DNA of 64,000 nt from Streptomyces griseoluteus. GTDB taxonomy: Bacteria > Actinomycetota > Actinomycetes > Streptomycetales > Streptomycetaceae. Positions within the stretch are counted from its first letter, which is position 1, and each line of letters starts with the position of its first letter. The stretch covers positions 62,001 through 126,000 of the forward strand of contig JOBE01000012.1 of NCBI GenBank assembly GCA_000717735.1, written 5' to 3'. Positions 41,223 through 49,743 of the stretch are shown one piece after another. Made by a program: the position numbers and the translations under genes. The notes beneath the pieces are model-generated. The model made no database searches. It was not told the origin of the DNA and was given only the letters and a program-made list of their open reading frames with translations.

Positions 41223-42563
41223 CTACCCGTAACTCCGCGCCACCACCGGCCCCACCGCCCGCGCGACCGCGTCGGCCAGCGGCTCCACGTCCGCGACGGC
41301 GAGACCGGAGACGGTGAGTCGTACGGCCGGCCCCGCGTCCATCCGGAAGCGGGCGCCCGGCGCCACCACCCAGCCCGAGGCGAGGAGCCGGGCCACCGCA
41401 CCCGTCTCGTCGGGGACCGGGACCCATACGTTCATGCCGCCCCGCCCGTGGGCCTCGACGCCCCGCCGGGCCAGGGCCCGTACGAGTCCGTCGCGCCGCT
41501 TCCCGTACGAACGCGCGACGACGGCGGGGTCCACCGCCTCCGTGGCCCAGAGGTGCGCGACCGTCTGCTGGAGCAGGCGGCTGACCCAGCCGGGGCCGAG
41601 CCGCTGCCGCCCGAGGACCCGGTCCACGGTCTCGGCGTCGCCGGTGAAGGCCGCGATGCGCAGGTCGGGCCCGTAGGCCTTGGCGACCGAACGGACCAGC
41701 ACCCAGTGGTCGGTGCCGCCGGCCAGCGGATAGAGCGGCTGCGCGACGATGCCGTGCCCGTGGTCGTCCTCGATGAGCAGGACGCCGGGATGCCGGTCGA
41801 GGACCTGCCGCAGTTCCCGTGCCCGGGCGTCGGTCACACAGGCGCCCGTCGGGTTCTGCGCCCGGTCGGTGACGATGACGGCCCGCGCCCCGTCCTGCCG
41901 GATCGCGCGCTCGACCTCCGCCGGCAGCGGCCCCTCGTCGTCGACGGCGAGGGGTACGGGGCGCAGCCCGAGCGCGGGCACCAGGTCGAGGAGGCTGCCC
42001 CAGCCGGGGTCCTCGACGGCCACGGCGTCGCCCGGCCGGAGGTGGACGGCGAGCACGCGCTCGACGGCGTCGAGGGAGCCCGACGCGACGCCGACGGGCC
42101 CGTCGGGGACGCCGTCCGCGTCGAAGGCGGCGCGCGCGAGGCGCCCGAACTCCTCGTCGAGCGGGGCCTCCCCGTACATGCCAGGCTTCTCGGCGTACCG
42201 CCGTGCCGCCTCGGCGAAGGCCTCGCCGAGGGGCGGCAGCAGGGCGGGGTCGGGGCTGCCGTTGCTGACGTCGCGGACACCCTCGGGGGCCTCCACCCGG
42301 ATCGAGCCGCGCGCGGTCGTCGCGGGGCGCGGCCGCACCCGGCTGCCGCGCCGCCCGTCGGTCTCGATGACTCCGCGCTCGCGCAGGGTGCGGTACGCCG
42401 CGGCGACGGTATTGGGGTTCACGCCGAGCGTGACCGCCAACTCCCGCATGGGCGGCAGCGGTTGACCGGGCTGCAAGGCCCCGGCGCCGACCCCTCGCTC
42501 CACGCTCGCGGCGATGTCCGATGCGCGACGACCTTCGATCCGATACTCTCCTAGCACAAACAC
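41223..42563 (-). CDS. MocR-type regulator: GntR DNA-binding plus PLP aminotransferase-like domain
   Basis: A 446-residue protein. Residues 1-75 are a GntR winged helix (LQPGQPLPPMRELAVTLGVN, PNTVAAAYRTLRERG). The remaining 350 residues are a fold-type I aminotransferase with Asn237 (AQNPTGA), Asp266 (IEDDHGHG) and the PLP Lys295 in SVAKAYGPDLR, so PLP binding is expected. MocR proteins sense PLP or amino compounds and regulate neighbouring genes. The start is GTG at 42563; a GTG two codons later is possible. The divergent PPOX-fold gene and the TGCACTAGTGCA palindrome suggest its target. Confidence 0.87.
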   Translation of the reverse strand: MFVLGEYRIEGRRASDIAASVERGVGAGALQPGQPLPPMRELAVTLGVNPNTVAAAYRTLRERGVIETDGRRGSRVRPRPATTARGSIRVEAPEGVRDVSNGSPDPALLPPLGEAFAEAARRYAEKPGMYGEAPLDEEFGRLARAAFDADGVPDGPVGVASGSLDAVERVLAVHLRPGDAVAVEDPGWGSLLDLVPALGLRPVPLAVDDEGPLPAEVERAIRQDGARAVIVTDRAQNPTGACVTDARARELRQVLDRHPGVLLIEDDHGHGIVAQPLYPLAGGTDHWVLVRSVAKAYGPDLRIAAFTGDAETVDRVLGRQRLGPGWVSRLLQQTVAHLWATEAVDPAVVARSYGKRRDGLVRALARRGVEAHGRGGMNVWVPVPDETGAVARLLASGWVVAPGARFRMDAGPAVRLTVSGLAVADVEPLADAVARAVGPVVARSYG

Positions 42564-42568
42564 AAGTA

Positions 42569-42580
42569 TGCACTAGTGCA
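42569..42580. promoter_or_regulatory. Perfect palindrome between MocR and PPOX genes
   Basis: TGCACTAGTGCA, twelve bases, with a related CTAGCAC at 42551-42557 toward the MocR gene. It lies 13 bases before the PPOX start codon and six before the MocR start. Likely operator for the MocR dimer. Confidence 0.6.
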
Positions 42581-42592
42581 ATGGAGTACGCA

Positions 42593-43264
42593 ATGACCAC
42601 CGCCGCCGACACGTACACGCCGACCGATCGGACCGTGCCCACGCGCTCCCGCGAGCGCGCCTCGTACGACAGGGCACTGGTCCACTCGATACTCGACGAG
42701 GCCTACATCTGCCACCTCGGCTTCGTCCGCGACGGCGCGCCCGTCGTCCTCCCGACGCTCTTCGCCCGTGTCGGCGACCGCCTCTACGTGCACGGCTCCA
42801 CCGGATCCCGGCCGCTGCGCGCCACCGGCGACGGCGTCGCGACCCCCGGTCTGCCCGTCTGCCTGACCGTGACCCACGTCGACGGCCTGGTGCTCGCCCG
42901 CTCCGCCTTCCACCACTCCCTCAACTACCGCTCGGTCGTGGCCCACGGCACGGCGCACCAGGTGACGGACCCCGAGGAACTGCGCACGGCCCTGGACGCG
43001 CTCGTCGACCAGGTCGTCCCCGGCCGCTCCGCCGACTCGCGCCCCGCGAACACCAAGGAGCTGGCCGCCACGGCCGTCATCCGGCTGGACCTGGACGAGG
43101 TCTCGGCGAAGGTCCGCACCGGCGGCCCCAACGACGACCCCGAGGACCGGTCGCTCCGCCACTGGTCCGGCGTGGTCCCGGTGCGCGGCGGCTACGGCAC
43201 GCCGGTCCCGGCGGACGACCTCGACCCGGCCGTCGCCGTGCCGGACTACCTCACCGCGCTCTGA
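42593..43264 (+). CDS. Pyridoxamine 5'-phosphate oxidase-family flavin-binding protein
   Basis: A 223-residue split-barrel protein: DEAYICHLGFVRDGAPVVLPTL... with GDRLYVHGSTGSRPLRA (phosphate-loop-like), VCLTVTHVDGLVLARSAFHH and NYRSVVAHGTAHQV. This is the PPOX-type domain that binds FMN in many uncharacterised actinobacterial proteins. The GGAG before ATG 42593 supports that start over the ATG at 42581. Divergent from the MocR gene, which itself binds a vitamin B6 compound; a shared link to B6 or amine metabolism is plausible but not shown. Confidence 0.8.
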   Translation: MTTAADTYTPTDRTVPTRSRERASYDRALVHSILDEAYICHLGFVRDGAPVVLPTLFARVGDRLYVHGSTGSRPLRATGDGVATPGLPVCLTVTHVDGLVLARSAFHHSLNYRSVVAHGTAHQVTDPEELRTALDALVDQVVPGRSADSRPANTKELAATAVIRLDLDEVSAKVRTGGPNDDPEDRSLRHWSGVVPVRGGYGTPVPADDLDPAVAVPDYLTAL

Positions 43265-43282
43265 GGCGTACGGAGGACGACC

Positions 43283-43308
43283 GGGCGGCCGACATCGCCC
43301 GGCCGCCC
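43283..43308. terminator. Hairpin terminator between convergent genes
   Basis: GGGCGGCCG and CGGCCGCCC form a nine-base stem around an eight-base loop, 19 bases after the PPOX stop and 16 bases before the stop of the EamA gene. Confidence 0.6.
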
Positions 43309-43323
43309 AGTCGGCGCATCCCC

Positions 43324-44292
43324 CTACACCGCGGCGACCGCCTCCCGCCGGCGCTCCGCCGCCACCGTGCGCGCCTCGGTGTAGGCCAGGCCCGTCACGG
43401 CGGTGAGCAGCAGCAGCGTGCCGAGCACGACGGCGGCGGTGAGCTGCTCGCCGAGCAGCGAGACGGCGATCACGGCCGCGCTCACCGGCTCCAGGAGCAT
43501 GATCACGGAGACCGTGGCGGCCCGGACGACCGCGGCCCCCGCGAAGTACAGCGCGTAAGCGAGGGCGGTCGGCACGGCCGCCACGTACACGAGCAGCAGA
43601 AGCACGGTCACCGGCGCGTCGCTGTGCGGTACGAGGCCCTCCGCGAGCGCGGCGGGGAGCAGCCCGACCGCCCCGATGGCGAAGGCCCAGGTGGTGGTGG
43701 AGAGGGCGTCCGTATGGCCGCCGTCCCTGCCGAGCCAACGGGTGAGCAGGGTGATGGCCGCGTATCCGGCCGCCGAGACGACCGCGAGGACGACGCCCAG
43801 CGGCCGCACCTCCGCGGCGCCGCCGCCCAGGACGAGGACGAGGAGCCCGGCGAGTGCCCCCGTGACGGCGGCGATGCCGCCCCGGCCGAGGCGCTCGCCC
43901 ATGGTCAGCCGGGCGCCGACCGCGATGAGCACGGGCCCGGCGCCGAGGGTGACGACGGTGCCGACGGCCAGGCCGGTGGCCTCGACGGCGGCGAAGTAGG
44001 CGCTCTGGAAGACGGTGAGCCCGATCCCCGTACCGAGGATGCGGAGTGTCCTGCGGCGTCGCGGCTCCCGGGCCACGGCGGCGGCCACGCGCCGGGGGCG
44101 CAGGGCCAGGGCGCCGAGCAGCAGGACGAGGCCGCCGACGCAGCGCCAGAAGGAGAGGGCCAGCGGGCCCATGTCGCTGACGCGGAAGATCAGCGAGGCG
44201 GCCGCGCCGGCCGTGCCCCAGGCGATCCCGGCGACGATCAGGTAGAGCAGGCTCCGCCCGACGGACAGGGCGGATCCAGAAGTGTTCGACAC
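43324..44292 (-). CDS. EamA-family exporter
   Basis: A 322-residue membrane protein with ten hydrophobic segments ([58 protein letters not shown]). The charged C-terminus ends the second repeat. GTG start at 44292 with GGAG about seven bases upstream. A second EamA gene follows upstream, 175 bases away on the same strand; the two are not similar enough to be a recent duplication. The 175-base gap contains no gene. Confidence 0.87.
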   Translation of the reverse strand: MSNTSGSALSVGRSLLYLIVAGIAWGTAGAAASLIFRVSDMGPLALSFWRCVGGLVLLLGALALRPRRVAAAVAREPRRRRTLRILGTGIGLTVFQSAYFAAVEATGLAVGTVVTLGAGPVLIAVGARLTMGERLGRGGIAAVTGALAGLLVLVLGGGAAEVRPLGVVLAVVSAAGYAAITLLTRWLGRDGGHTDALSTTTWAFAIGAVGLLPAALAEGLVPHSDAPVTVLLLLVYVAAVPTALAYALYFAGAAVVRAATVSVIMLLEPVSAAVIAVSLLGEQLTAAVVLGTLLLLTAVTGLAYTEARTVAAERRREAVAAV

Positions 44293-44467
44293 GTGACTTC
44301 TCCGTGGAAGACAGGAGGGAAAGGTGGTCGCTGGGCTCCGCGCGCGGGCAGCGACGAACCGCTCGGGGGCGAGGAGTCGCCCGGCCGAGCCCGGTCTTCG
44401 TCGAGGAGAGTCGCCGCGCGCCTAGGCGGCGGGAGGCGGAAGCACGGTCGAATGCATGATCGGCACC

Positions 44468-45466
44468 TTACGGGGCGGTCCGTCCGGAGGACAACTCGGC
44501 GTCCCGGGCCTCCGGCTCTCCCTCCGCCGGGGACCCCGCCACGGGTCCGGCGGCGGGCGGCTTCGGCGTCGAGGACTGGGCGATGAAGGCGCCGACCAGC
44601 ACCACCGCGCCGCCGATGATCTGCGGCGCGGCCAGGTGCTCGCCGAGCAGGATCCAGGCGAGGACGGTCGCGATGACGGCCTCGAGACAGGCCACGACAC
44701 CGGCCACCTGCGGGGACAGCCGGCGCACCGAGACGACGCCGGTGACGTAGGCGAGCACGGTGGCGATCAGCACGATCCAGCCGAGCAGCAGCCACGCGGG
44801 CACGTCGGTGCCGTCCATGTCGGCGCTGCCGCCGAGGAGCGCCCAGTCCATGCCCCACGGGCGGGCGACGACGGTGAGGACGAGTGCGCCGATGAGCAGC
44901 CCGTACGCGATGACTCCGAGCGGGTCGGCCTGCCCGTCCTCGCCCGCGCCCTGGTCGGAGAGGACGAAGTAGCCGACCTGGCAGCAGGCGGCGGCCAGGG
45001 CCAGGAGCAGACCGACGAGGTCGAAGGTGAGCCCGGACCAGACCTGGACGACACAGGCGAGACCGCCTGCGGCCAGGACGACGCCGAGGGCCGCCGCGCG
45101 GGTGACGGGCCGGCGCTGGACGAAGCGGACCCAGCCGAGGACGAGGGCCGGGGCGAGGTATTCGATGAGCAGGGCGACGCCGACGGGGATGCGGGAGATC
45201 GAGGCGAAGTAGAAGGCCTGGACTCCGGCGACGGCGAGCAGTCCGAAGCCCGCGAGGAGTGCGGGTTTGCGACGCAGGAGGTCACGGTGGCGCCAGGCCA
45301 CCGGAAGCATGAGGAGCGCGGCGCCGGCGACCCGGAGCCACACCACGTGCAGCGGGTCGAGCCCCGCTTCGATGAGCGGCTTGGCCGCCACACCTGAACC
45401 ACCGAATGCGCAGGCCGAGACCAGGGCGATTCCCAGGCCGGCGCTTCTCCCCTGAGTCGCGTGCAT
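44468..45466 (-). CDS. EamA-family exporter
   Basis: A 332-residue, ten-segment membrane protein: GLGIALVSACAFGGSGVAAKP opens the first repeat, GVVSVRRLSPQVAGVVACLE lies before the last helices, and the polar tail is Pro/Ala/Glu-rich. The start ATG at 45466 begins MHATQGRSAGLG; the open frame further upstream is shadow. Physiological substrate unknown, but RhtA-type homoserine or threonine exporters share this layout. Confidence 0.87.
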   Translation of the reverse strand: MHATQGRSAGLGIALVSACAFGGSGVAAKPLIEAGLDPLHVVWLRVAGAALLMLPVAWRHRDLLRRKPALLAGFGLLAVAGVQAFYFASISRIPVGVALLIEYLAPALVLGWVRFVQRRPVTRAAALGVVLAAGGLACVVQVWSGLTFDLVGLLLALAAACCQVGYFVLSDQGAGEDGQADPLGVIAYGLLIGALVLTVVARPWGMDWALLGGSADMDGTDVPAWLLLGWIVLIATVLAYVTGVVSVRRLSPQVAGVVACLEAVIATVLAWILLGEHLAAPQIIGGAVVLVGAFIAQSSTPKPPAAGPVAGSPAEGEPEARDAELSSGRTAP

Positions 45467-45507
45467 CGGGCCATGATGACAGGGAGCCGTCAGGCGCGTA
45501 ACCCCCG

Positions 45508-46104
45508 TTACACCTGTTGAGACGGCTCGCCGCAGACCTCCGGAATGACCCCTTCCCGCAGGGTGGCGATGCGGTCGGCGAGGGCGACCGGATCGACCCC
45601 CGCGCGGCGGAGCACCTCGACGGCCCGGCTCTCGGGGTCGGCGGCCATGACGGCCAGCAGGTCGATGCCGCGGACCTGGGCGTCGCCGCGCTCCGCGGCC
45701 CGCCGGAAGGCCTCCTCCAGGGCGGCGGAGGCGGCCGGTGACCAGCCGGAGCCCCTGGGGTCCTGCGGCGGCGCCCCGTGCACGGCGGGCAGCAGGCGCC
45801 CGGCGCCCGAGTCCTCGACCGAGCGCTGCCAGCGCAGGCCGTAGCCGATGGACCGCTGGGCGAGGTAGCCGAGGACACGGGCGAGCTGAGGGCCGCCCTC
45901 GAAGACGGCGCCGGTTTCGGGGTCGGACTCGATGAGCGAGTGGAGGAGGTGAGCGGTGTCGATCTGACGGTCCCCGTCCCGGAGGGCTCTGCGGCGCGCT
46001 CCCGTCAGCACCGTCATGAGGGACGGTGTGAGGAGGTGCGCGAGCTCCGCGCGCGGGGCGACGGGTTGCCGGTGCGGCTGGGGAATCGGGACGGGATGGT
46101 GCAC
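45508..46104 (-). CDS. Clp N-terminal (Clp-R) domain protein
   Basis: A 198-residue protein lacking any ATPase domain. Two Clp-R repeats can be seen: LTPSLMTVLTGARRRALRDG, DRQIDTAHLLHSLIESD and SPAASAALEEAFRRAAERGD, AQVRGIDLLAVMAADPESRA. Such stand-alone modules are thought to act as substrate or partner adaptors for ClpC/ClpA-type unfoldases. GTG start at 46104 preceded by GGGAGG. Neighbours are unrelated. Confidence 0.8.
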   Translation of the reverse strand: MHHPVPIPQPHRQPVAPRAELAHLLTPSLMTVLTGARRRALRDGDRQIDTAHLLHSLIESDPETGAVFEGGPQLARVLGYLAQRSIGYGLRWQRSVEDSGAGRLLPAVHGAPPQDPRGSGWSPAASAALEEAFRRAAERGDAQVRGIDLLAVMAADPESRAVEVLRRAGVDPVALADRIATLREGVIPEVCGEPSQQV

Positions 46105-46300
46105 CCTCCCACCTCATCAGGCGCCGGCGTCGGGGGCATCGCCAGGGAGAAGCATGTCCGCATCCCACCGGAGTTGGGCACGCGCGCACGGTTCCTCCTC
46201 CTTACGGATGAGATCACGCGCGTTGCTCCTGCGGGGCGCGCGCCACCTTGCTTTGCGCCCCTCACGCAACCAAAGCCCCTTCCCCGTACGTCCTCCGGTC

Positions 46301-46525
46301 GTGTTCTGGATGGTGGCTCTGCTCGCGCTCGACGGGCGGCAGTACGTCTATCGGGTGTACGCGCCCCGGGAGGCTCTGCCGGCCGATCTGTTCTGGGCCG
46401 CGTTCCACTGCCACGAGGAGGACGGGGCGCCCCGGGCCTCCGACAGCTTCGACGCGGCCGAGATCTGGTGGATCGGGGACGGCGCGGGACCGACCGCCGC
46501 GGAACTGACGGTTCATCAGTATTGA
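46301..46525 (+). CDS. Small conserved hypothetical protein
   Basis: A 74-residue soluble protein: VALLALDGRQYVYRVYAPRE, LPADLFWAAFHCHEEDGAPR, then FDAAEIWWIGDG and a closing AELTVHQY. The dense aromatic content and clean end suggest a real gene; I know no function. There is no clear ribosome-binding site; the GTG at 46301 and the ATG at 46310 are both possible starts. The 196 bases upstream contain no gene. Confidence 0.55.
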   Translation: MFWMVALLALDGRQYVYRVYAPREALPADLFWAAFHCHEEDGAPRASDSFDAAEIWWIGDGAGPTAAELTVHQY

Positions 46526-46550
46526 ATGTTCACGGCCACCCGGCTACGTT
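46522..46550 (+). promoter_or_regulatory. Sigma-70-type promoter for the SRPBCC gene
   Basis: TTGAAT and TACGTT are separated by 17 bases and lie about 44 bases before the ATG at 46594. Confidence 0.55.
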
Positions 46551-46593
46551 CCGCGACACCGGAACCAGTGGGCACGCGTGAAGGGGTGGTCTC

Positions 46594-47022
46594 ATGGCCG
46601 AAGTCAGCGCGGAGGCACGGATCGAGGCGCCGACCGGGAAGGTCTGGGCGCGGCTCACGGACTTCTCCTCGTACGGCGAGTGGAACGCCACCCACACCAG
46701 CTTCCCGGACGGCGGCCCGGAGGCACTGGAGGCGGGCGCCACCTTCACCGAGAACATGAAGCTGATGGGTTTCCCCGCAGAGGTGCTCTGGACCGTCGAG
46801 GAGCTGGAGTCCGAGCGGGCCCTGGCCATCAAGGGCAAGGGCCCGATGGGCGTCGTCGTCACGACGCGCTACTCGCTGGCGGCGGACGGGGAGGCGACGA
46901 CCGTACGGATCGACGGCGGGTTCACCGGCGCGGCCGTCTCCCTGATGGCGGGCAAGCTGAAGGACTCGGCGACGGCGGCACTGACCGAGTCCCTGCGCAA
47001 GCTCTCGGACCTGGTCACCTGA
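46594..47022 (+). CDS. SRPBCC (CoxG/polyketide-cyclase-like) protein
   Basis: A 142-residue helix-grip protein: EVSAEARIEAPTGKVWARLT, DFSSYGEWNATHTSFP, LESERALAIKGKGPMGVVV and the long C-terminal helix GKLKDSATAALTESLRKLSD. This fold binds hydrophobic ligands and is used in lipid transport, hydroxylation and cyclisation. The role here is unknown. AAGGGG lies upstream of the ATG, and a promoter at 46522-46550 fits independent transcription. Confidence 0.83.
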   Translation: MAEVSAEARIEAPTGKVWARLTDFSSYGEWNATHTSFPDGGPEALEAGATFTENMKLMGFPAEVLWTVEELESERALAIKGKGPMGVVVTTRYSLAADGEATTVRIDGGFTGAAVSLMAGKLKDSATAALTESLRKLSDLVT

Positions 47023-47035
47023 CACGCGCACGCAT

Positions 47036-47071
47036 GAGGGCCCCGCGCCAAGGCGAATTCGAGGGGCCCTC
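47036..47071. terminator. Hairpin terminator between convergent genes
   Basis: GAGGGCCCC (47036-47044) and GGGGCCCTC (47063-47071) form a nine-base stem with a small inner stem in the loop, between the SRPBCC and PadR genes. Confidence 0.6.
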
Positions 47072-47140
47072 GTCTACGCAGCCGATACAAGCAGGCACGG
47101 CTCAGCACCTGTCGGCACCTTCAGCGCCGACCAGCACGGA

Positions 47141-47764
47141 TCAGTCCTCGTCGGCCAGGATCAGGTACAGCTTCTTGCGGGCCTCGCCGATCACGGCGAC
47201 GGCCTTCTGCCGCTGCTCGGGGGTGCCGCTCTTCCAGACCTGCCCGAAGGCCTCCATCAGACCGAAACCGGCCTGACGCACCTCGTTCAGCGCCTCCCAG
47301 TCGACTCCGCGCCCGGCCTCCTCCCAGGGGGCGTCGGGGCCGTCCTCGGCCTCGGCCCGTCCGGTGTCGGTGAGCGTGAAGAGCTTCTTGCCACCCTCGC
47401 TCGCGCTGGTGATCAGCCCCTCGTCCTCCAGCATCTGGAGGGTCGGGTAGACCGAGCCGGGGCTGGGCTTCCAGGCCCCGTCGCTCCGCTCGCCGATCTC
47501 GCGGATCATCTCGTAGCCGTGCATCGGGCGGTCCTTCAGGAGCGCCAGGATCGAGGCGCGCACGTCACCGCGCCGAGCCCTTCCCCGGCCCCCGCCGTGG
47601 CCGCGACCCCCGAAGGGTCCGCCGCCGAACGGCCCGCCGCCGAAACCCGGCCCGAAAGGACCGAACGCGGCACGCCGCCCCTCGAAGTCGCCACGCGGGC
47701 CGGGGCCACAGCCTCCACGGCCGGCTCCGTGTCCGTTTCCGTACTCGTGTCCATGTGAACGCAT
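47141..47764 (-). CDS. PadR-family regulator with Gly/His-rich N-terminus
   Basis: A 207-residue protein. The first 65 residues are very rich in Gly, His, Arg and Phe (repeats of GPFGGG), unusual for PadR. The winged helix follows: RASILALLKDRPMHGYEMIR, EIGERSDGAWKPSPGSVYPT, LQMLEDEGLI, with a helical dimer tail. PadR proteins usually repress adjacent genes and themselves. The His-rich tail could bind a metal (inference). Palindromes upstream at 47791-47826 suggest autoregulation. Confidence 0.85.
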   Translation of the reverse strand: MRSHGHEYGNGHGAGRGGCGPGPRGDFEGRRAAFGPFGPGFGGGPFGGGPFGGRGHGGGRGRARRGDVRASILALLKDRPMHGYEMIREIGERSDGAWKPSPGSVYPTLQMLEDEGLITSASEGGKKLFTLTDTGRAEAEDGPDAPWEEAGRGVDWEALNEVRQAGFGLMEAFGQVWKSGTPEQRQKAVAVIGEARKKLYLILADED

Positions 47765-47790
47765 CGCAACGCTCCTTCCATCGGGATTAC

Positions 47791-47826
47791 ATCGTTGAAC
47801 GGTCGCGATGCCTCAACGATATATCG
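47791..47826. promoter_or_regulatory. Palindromes upstream of the PadR gene
   Basis: ATCGTTGA (47791) and TCAACGAT (47813) are perfect eight-base inverted arms with a 14-base spacer. CGATATATCG (47817-47826) is an overlapping perfect palindrome of the AT-rich kind typical for PadR boxes. Confidence 0.6.
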
Positions 47827-47948
47827 GAACTGTTCACCGAGCAAGGATACCGACCTACCGGCACAGAGCTCCACGGCTCATCGGCCCGGTCCAGTGCCCT
47901 CCGATTGGCCTTGGCCCGCCGAAGTCCGCGCCCGGTACGGTCGGCGCC

Positions 47949-48758
47949 ATGCGCATCCGAATCGTCGACGCCTTCACCGACCAGCCCTTCTCCGGCAACC
48001 CGGCCGGAGTCGTGCTCCTCGACTCCTTCCCGGACGACGCGTGGCTCCAGAAGGTCGCCGCGGAGGTCAACCTCTCCGAGACGGCCTTCGCCCACCCGCT
48101 GCCGGCCGGCGGCGAGGCGGACTGGGCGCTGCGCTGGCTCACCCCGACCACCGAGGTCGACATGTGCGGACACGCCACGCTGGCCACGGCACACGTCCTG
48201 CACTCCACGGCCACGGCGAGCGGCACCGTCCGCTTCTCCACCCGCTGCGGCGTCCTCACCGCCACCGCGGAGGCCGACGGCACGATCACGATGGACTTCC
48301 CGACCTCGTCACTCACTCCGGTCACCGTCCCCGAAGGCCTGGAGAAGGCGCTCGGCGCCGAGGTCCTCTCCGTCCACGACACGGCCGCCCACATCGGCGA
48401 CCTCGTCGTCGAGCTGCACGACGAGCACACCGTGCGCGCGCTCGCCCCGGACTTCGCCGCCCTGAAGAGCCTCTCCTCGCGCGGCGTGATCGTGACCGCC
48501 GCCGCCGAACACCCCGAACGGGGCTACGACTTCGTGTCCCGCGGCTTCTTCCCCGCCGTCGGCATCGACGAGGACCCGGTGACGGGCAGCGCCCACACCG
48601 CGCTCGCCCCCTACTGGTCGGCCCGGCTCGGCCGCGACGAGCTCACCGGATTCCAGGGCGGCGCCCGTACGGGTCTCGTCCGCACGCGTCTGCGCGGCGA
48701 GCGGACCCTGCTGAACGGCCACGCGGTCACGGTCATCGAGGGCGACCTGCACGCCTGA
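47949..48758 (+). CDS. PhzF-family isomerase/epimerase
   Basis: A 269-residue protein of the diaminopimelate-epimerase-like fold: IRIVDAFTDQPFSGNPAGVV, NLSETAFAHPL with the catalytic Glu (SETAF), MCGHATLATAHVL and PVTGSAHTALAPYW. This matches the PhzF family, including phenazine isomerase and many proteins of unknown substrate. TACGGT ends seven bases before the ATG and there is no Shine-Dalgarno sequence, so the mRNA may be leaderless. No phenazine genes are nearby; the substrate is unknown. Confidence 0.87.
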   Translation: MRIRIVDAFTDQPFSGNPAGVVLLDSFPDDAWLQKVAAEVNLSETAFAHPLPAGGEADWALRWLTPTTEVDMCGHATLATAHVLHSTATASGTVRFSTRCGVLTATAEADGTITMDFPTSSLTPVTVPEGLEKALGAEVLSVHDTAAHIGDLVVELHDEHTVRALAPDFAALKSLSSRGVIVTAAAEHPERGYDFVSRGFFPAVGIDEDPVTGSAHTALAPYWSARLGRDELTGFQGGARTGLVRTRLRGERTLLNGHAVTVIEGDLHA

Positions 48759-48797
48759 CCGGCCCGGACCGACGGCAGCCGCCGGCACACGCACGAA

Positions 48798-48827
48798 GGG
48801 GCCGTACGGAGATCCCCGTACGGCCCC
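48798..48827. terminator. Strong bidirectional hairpin terminator
   Basis: GGGGCCGTACGG and CCGTACGGCCCC form a perfect twelve-base stem with a six-base loop, between the PhzF gene and the convergent CPBP gene. Confidence 0.75.
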
Positions 48828-48841
48828 TCCCCCATGCCGCG

Positions 48842-49642
48842 TCACACCGTCGGCAGCCACCCCACCTTGCCCGCGAGCAGCCCGTATCCGACGAAGGCCA
48901 CGATGTCGAGGAGGGAGTGCGCCACGACCAGCGGCCCGACCCGGCCCCAGCGCCGGTACAGCAGGACGAAGACCACGCCCATCACCACGTTGCCGACGAA
49001 GCCGCCGATCCCCTGGTAGAGGTGGTACGAGCCGCGCAGCACCGCGCTCGCCACCAGGGCGGCCATCGGCGTCCACCCCAACTGCCCCAGCCTGCGGAGC
49101 AGATAGCCGACGACGATGACCTCCTCCAGGACGGAGTTCTGGATCGCCGAGAGGATCAGCACCGGGTACTTCCACCACACGTCGGGCAGCGACTCGGGGA
49201 CCACGGTCAGGTTGAACCCGGTCGCCTGCGCCGCCAGGTAGAAGGCGAGCCCGGCACTCCCGATGCCCGCCGCGACCAGCGTCCCGCGCCCGAGGTCCGG
49301 CCACGGCCGGCTCCGGTCGAAGCCGATGGCCCGCACCCCCGAACCCTCGCGCAGCAGCAGATGGGCGACCAGGACGACCGGCACGAGGGCCGAGGCGATG
49401 CCGAAGAGCTGCCAGGACAGGTCGAGCCACGGCCGCCCCAGCGCGTACGAGCCGTTGAGCGTCGCCGCCTGCTCCTTCAGCGGCCCGGACCTGGTGATCG
49501 AGCCGATGAAGCTGATGAGCGACGACACCGCGCTCGCGCCGAGCGAGAGCGCCAGGACGATGAGCGTCTCGGCGCGCAGTACCCGGCGCGGCAGACCGTC
49601 GGGGGGCAGGGCGGCATCACTCACTCGTTGCTCCGACACCAC
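48842..49642 (-). CDS. CPBP-family intramembrane protease
   Basis: A 266-residue integral membrane protein with about seven hydrophobic segments. The CPBP (CAAX protease and bacteriocin-processing) motifs are NSVLEEVIVVGYLLRRLG (Glu-Glu and Arg), SYHLYQGIGG and VAHSLLDIVAF, which supply the intramembrane active site. Substrates in bacteria are mostly unknown. Start options are GTG at 49642 (GGAG seven bases upstream) and GTG at 49624 (GGAG six bases upstream). Confidence 0.85.
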   Translation of the reverse strand: MVSEQRVSDAALPPDGLPRRVLRAETLIVLALSLGASAVSSLISFIGSITRSGPLKEQAATLNGSYALGRPWLDLSWQLFGIASALVPVVLVAHLLLREGSGVRAIGFDRSRPWPDLGRGTLVAAGIGSAGLAFYLAAQATGFNLTVVPESLPDVWWKYPVLILSAIQNSVLEEVIVVGYLLRRLGQLGWTPMAALVASAVLRGSYHLYQGIGGFVGNVVMGVVFVLLYRRWGRVGPLVVAHSLLDIVAFVGYGLLAGKVGWLPTV

Positions 49643-49743
49643 ACCTGTTCTCCACTTCCCGGTCGCGGACGGACGCCGCTACCGCGGCCCGACCACTGTG
49701 TCATGATCGGCCGCCGGCCCGCCCACGCCGCCGGGAAGCGAGG

